The position numbers and the translations under genes are program-made. Below, one piece after another: positions 13,937-15,315 of a stretch of DNA of 15,315 nt. The DNA comes from Spirochaetaceae bacterium (GTDB lineage: Bacteria > Spirochaetota > Spirochaetia > Treponematales > Breznakiellaceae): contig JAIRZA010000076.1 of assembly GCA_031267475.1 (NCBI GenBank), positions 1 through 15,315 of the forward strand, read 5' to 3'. The number at the start of each line of letters is the position of its first letter. The first letter of the stretch is position 1. The notes beneath the pieces are model-generated. The model was not told where the DNA came from and searched no databases. It worked only from the letters and a program-made list of their open reading frames with translations.

Positions 13937-14939
13937 AGTCGGGAACACCCGGTACCACGACATAAACATCTTTTACCAATTTATCCACGTCAACATCCGC
14001 GTTAAGAATACCAATCTCCTGCATAGACCTAGCGTTGCGTTCAAGCGCGGGCAGCGCCTGACTTACCGACGCGCGGTAGTTAAAAGTTTTAAAGATTTTG
14101 GCATTCACCACCGGGTCGCCCGCTATACGCTGAGCGTCGGCAAGAATTTTCGCCGCCTCGTCAGGATTTTGCTGTATAAACATAGAGGCTTTTTGAACAG
14201 CGCGTAAAAATTTTGCCGTTGCTTCGGGATGTTCCTTAACCGTCGCCGCGCGCACCGGAATCACACAGCAAAATTCGTCCTTATAGTCGTCGTCCGTACC
14301 GCTGTCGATGATGGCGCGAAAACCTTTCGTGTCTTGCGATATTTGAGCCGCCGGATCGGTAAGCCCTATCGCGTCAACCAAGCCTCGCTCAAGCAGCAGC
14401 GGCAGTTCTGCGGGACTCTGATAAATAAATTCGATGTCGGCGTTTTCGCCTTCAACTTTGAAACCCTTGCCCGCCAGATAGCGCTTGGTAAAGAGACCGG
14501 GATTTGCGCTTGGACTCGCCACGCCAATGGTCTTCCCCTTTAGGTCTGCGGCTGTTTTTATAAGAGATTCCGGCGGAACCAGCACCTTGATGCAGCCCGT
14601 GTGCATGGCAAGGGGTATTTGCACCGGAAGTCCGTTGGCCAGCGGTTGAATCAGCCCTATCATCAAGGTGCTGGATGCGTCTATACTGCCGCTGGTAAGA
14701 AGGTTCATCACCTCTCCGTCGCTGAACTGGATAATATCCCAATCGAGCCCTTCTTCCTTATAATAGCCTTTGTCCGCCGCTATATATAAAGGAGCATGAC
14801 ACAGGTTATTTAACGCATAGCCAATTTTGAACACATAGTCGCCCTCGACTTTTACCGTATCCTTCTTCTTACACGCGGAAACAGAAAGCAGGAGCGCTAC
14901 AACCGAAATCATCGCCAAAACACCAAAAAATCTTTTCAT
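13926..14939 (-). CDS. NitT/TauT-type ABC substrate-binding lipoprotein A (Cys-signature family)
   Basis: This 337-residue lipoprotein has hydrophobic residues 5-19 and a lipobox-like LLSVSAC (C23 lipidated) followed by KKKD. The mature part is the NMT1/SsuA-like fold: DYVFKIGYALNNLC (34-47), ADKGYYKEEGLDW, IGLIQPLANGLPVQIP (94-109), TAADLKGKTIGVASPSAN (129-146), LLLERGLVDAIGLTDPAAQ and YKDEFCC (219-225). Non-lipid cysteines are C47, C116 (HTGC), C224 and C225, the same set as in C, D and E. It ends VVPGVPDSLF. A GGAGG at 14946-14950 precedes the ATG. It is the first gene of the block and 61 nt upstream of lipoprotein B, so the same transcript would make two different lipid-anchored receptors for one transporter. 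Ligand unknown. Confidence 0.92.
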   Translation of the reverse strand: MKRFFGVLAMISVVALLLSVSACKKKDTVKVEGDYVFKIGYALNNLCHAPLYIAADKGYYKEEGLDWDIIQFSDGEVMNLLTSGSIDASSTLMIGLIQPLANGLPVQIPLAMHTGCIKVLVPPESLIKTAADLKGKTIGVASPSANPGLFTKRYLAGKGFKVEGENADIEFIYQSPAELPLLLERGLVDAIGLTDPAAQISQDTKGFRAIIDSGTDDDYKDEFCCVIPVRAATVKEHPEATAKFLRAVQKASMFIQQNPDEAAKILADAQRIAGDPVVNAKIFKTFNYRASVSQALPALERNARSMQEIGILNADVDVDKLVKDVYVVVPGVPDSLF

Positions 14940-15003
14940 AAGATTCCTCCAAAAAAATATAAAATACCGCTAAACAACAGATAATAAAAATGTTTATACA
15001 CGG

Positions 15004-15315
15004 CTATTTAAGGTTATAATAATAAGCGCCTTTCATGGTAATATTGACATCACGCGCTTTATTCAAAGACTTCAAATCCGCTTTACTTTGATCGGATTCC
15101 GTTGAATTCAAAGTATTTTTAATTCCTTTGACTATTTGGTCATACAGCTTTATAGGAAAGCCGACGGCGATATCGTCATTATCCCATTTACAGTAAAACC
15201 TTGTGCCGGAACACAAGAAAGAAACATTGATATCCTGAGTAATATACGGAGTCGCGGTACATTCAGAACAAATCGCCTGATTCCCCGAAAGCCTGAAATC
15301 GGTCTTAACGCCATT
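15004..15315 (-). CDS. 3' part of an unidentified gene (truncated by the window edge)
   Basis: An open frame without stops runs from the right edge of the window to a TAA at 15004, giving the last 103 residues of a protein that begins outside the window. A TTG near 15216 could be mistaken for a start, but the frame stays open beyond it. Visible features are a CSEC motif and two further cysteines (FLCSGTRFYCKW), alternating beta-like stretches in the first half, and a lysine-rich helix (KLYDQIVKGIKNTLNS). The spaced cysteine pairs could form a metal site or disulfides. It is AT-rich (19 of 60 G+C at 15061-15120), unlike the block downstream. I do not recognise the family. It is co-directional with lipoprotein A, with a 64-nt spacer. 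Confidence 0.55.
   Translation of the reverse strand, partial: NGVKTDFRLSGNQAICSECTATPYITQDINVSFLCSGTRFYCKWDNDDIAVGFPIKLYDQIVKGIKNTLNSTESDQSKADLKSLNKARDVNITMKGAYYYNLK

Noticed and set aside
14940..15003. Sigma-70-like promoter for lipoprotein A
   Set aside because: The spacer is AT-rich and offers several poor -35/-10 pairs with wrong spacing (for example TTTTTA and TATTTT 18 nt apart); none stands out.
1..15315. CRISPR array, tRNA or rRNA genes
   Set aside because: No regularly spaced direct repeats, cloverleaf-like segments or rRNA stretches were seen on either strand.

Overview
The window looks like chromosomal DNA from a spirochaete, probably Treponema-like. This is an inference from the style of the exported proteins: short MKR(V/I/F)F signal peptides ending in VSA-GGREK or in a relaxed LLTVSVC / LLSVSAC lipobox, GGAGG ribosome sites followed by TTTTATG, and moderately GC-rich genes separated by hairpin-bearing spacers. 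No 16S, tRNA or phylogenetic marker is present, so the assignment is soft.

Layout. (1) Positions 19-2315, plus strand: an AT-rich two-gene restriction-modification system, a HEAT-repeat/N4-cytosine-type DNA methyltransferase overlapping by 4 nt a CfrBI-family restriction endonuclease. Its base composition differs sharply from the DNA to its right, and it is convergent with that DNA, so it looks acquired. (2) Positions 2414-14939, minus strand: one long co-directional block of thirteen genes. In transcription order these are: Cys-rich substrate-binding lipoprotein A; substrate-binding lipoprotein B; ABC ATPase; ABC permease; substrate-binding protein C; C_GCAxxG_C_C protein 2; a terminator-like hairpin; substrate-binding protein D; a YeeD-like TusA-family protein; a YeeE/YedE transporter; substrate-binding protein E; C_GCAxxG_C_C protein 1; a TcyP/YdjN-type cystine symporter; and SelD. 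(3) Positions 15004-15315, minus strand: the 3' end of an unidentified AT-rich gene cut by the window edge.

How the genes may work together. SelD makes selenophosphate from selenide and ATP. YeeE/YeeD homologues take up thiosulfate and handle its sulfane sulfur, and related YedE/YedF proteins are linked to selenium metabolism. TcyP imports cystine. Around them are one NitT/TauT-type ABC transporter core and five substrate-binding proteins, four of which share the same cysteine signature (an early LC, HTGC, and a vicinal CC); the fifth has a variant of it. The block also holds two Cys-rich C_GCAxxG_C_C proteins. The simplest reading is an acquisition and trafficking island for a reduced sulfur or selenium compound, with the ABC system supplied by several secreted or lipid-anchored receptors. 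The ligand of the ABC system is not established by sequence. No selA, selB, selC or selU is visible here.

The block has grown by duplication. A substrate-binding-protein plus C_GCAxxG_C_C pair occurs twice, three of the binding proteins end in the same GVPDSLF tail, and two of them share a 66-bp identical 3' block. Most spacers carry a long perfect hairpin of individual sequence, and one hairpin family occurs both as a compact 39-bp and as an expanded 151-bp form. No spacer exceeds about 300 bp.
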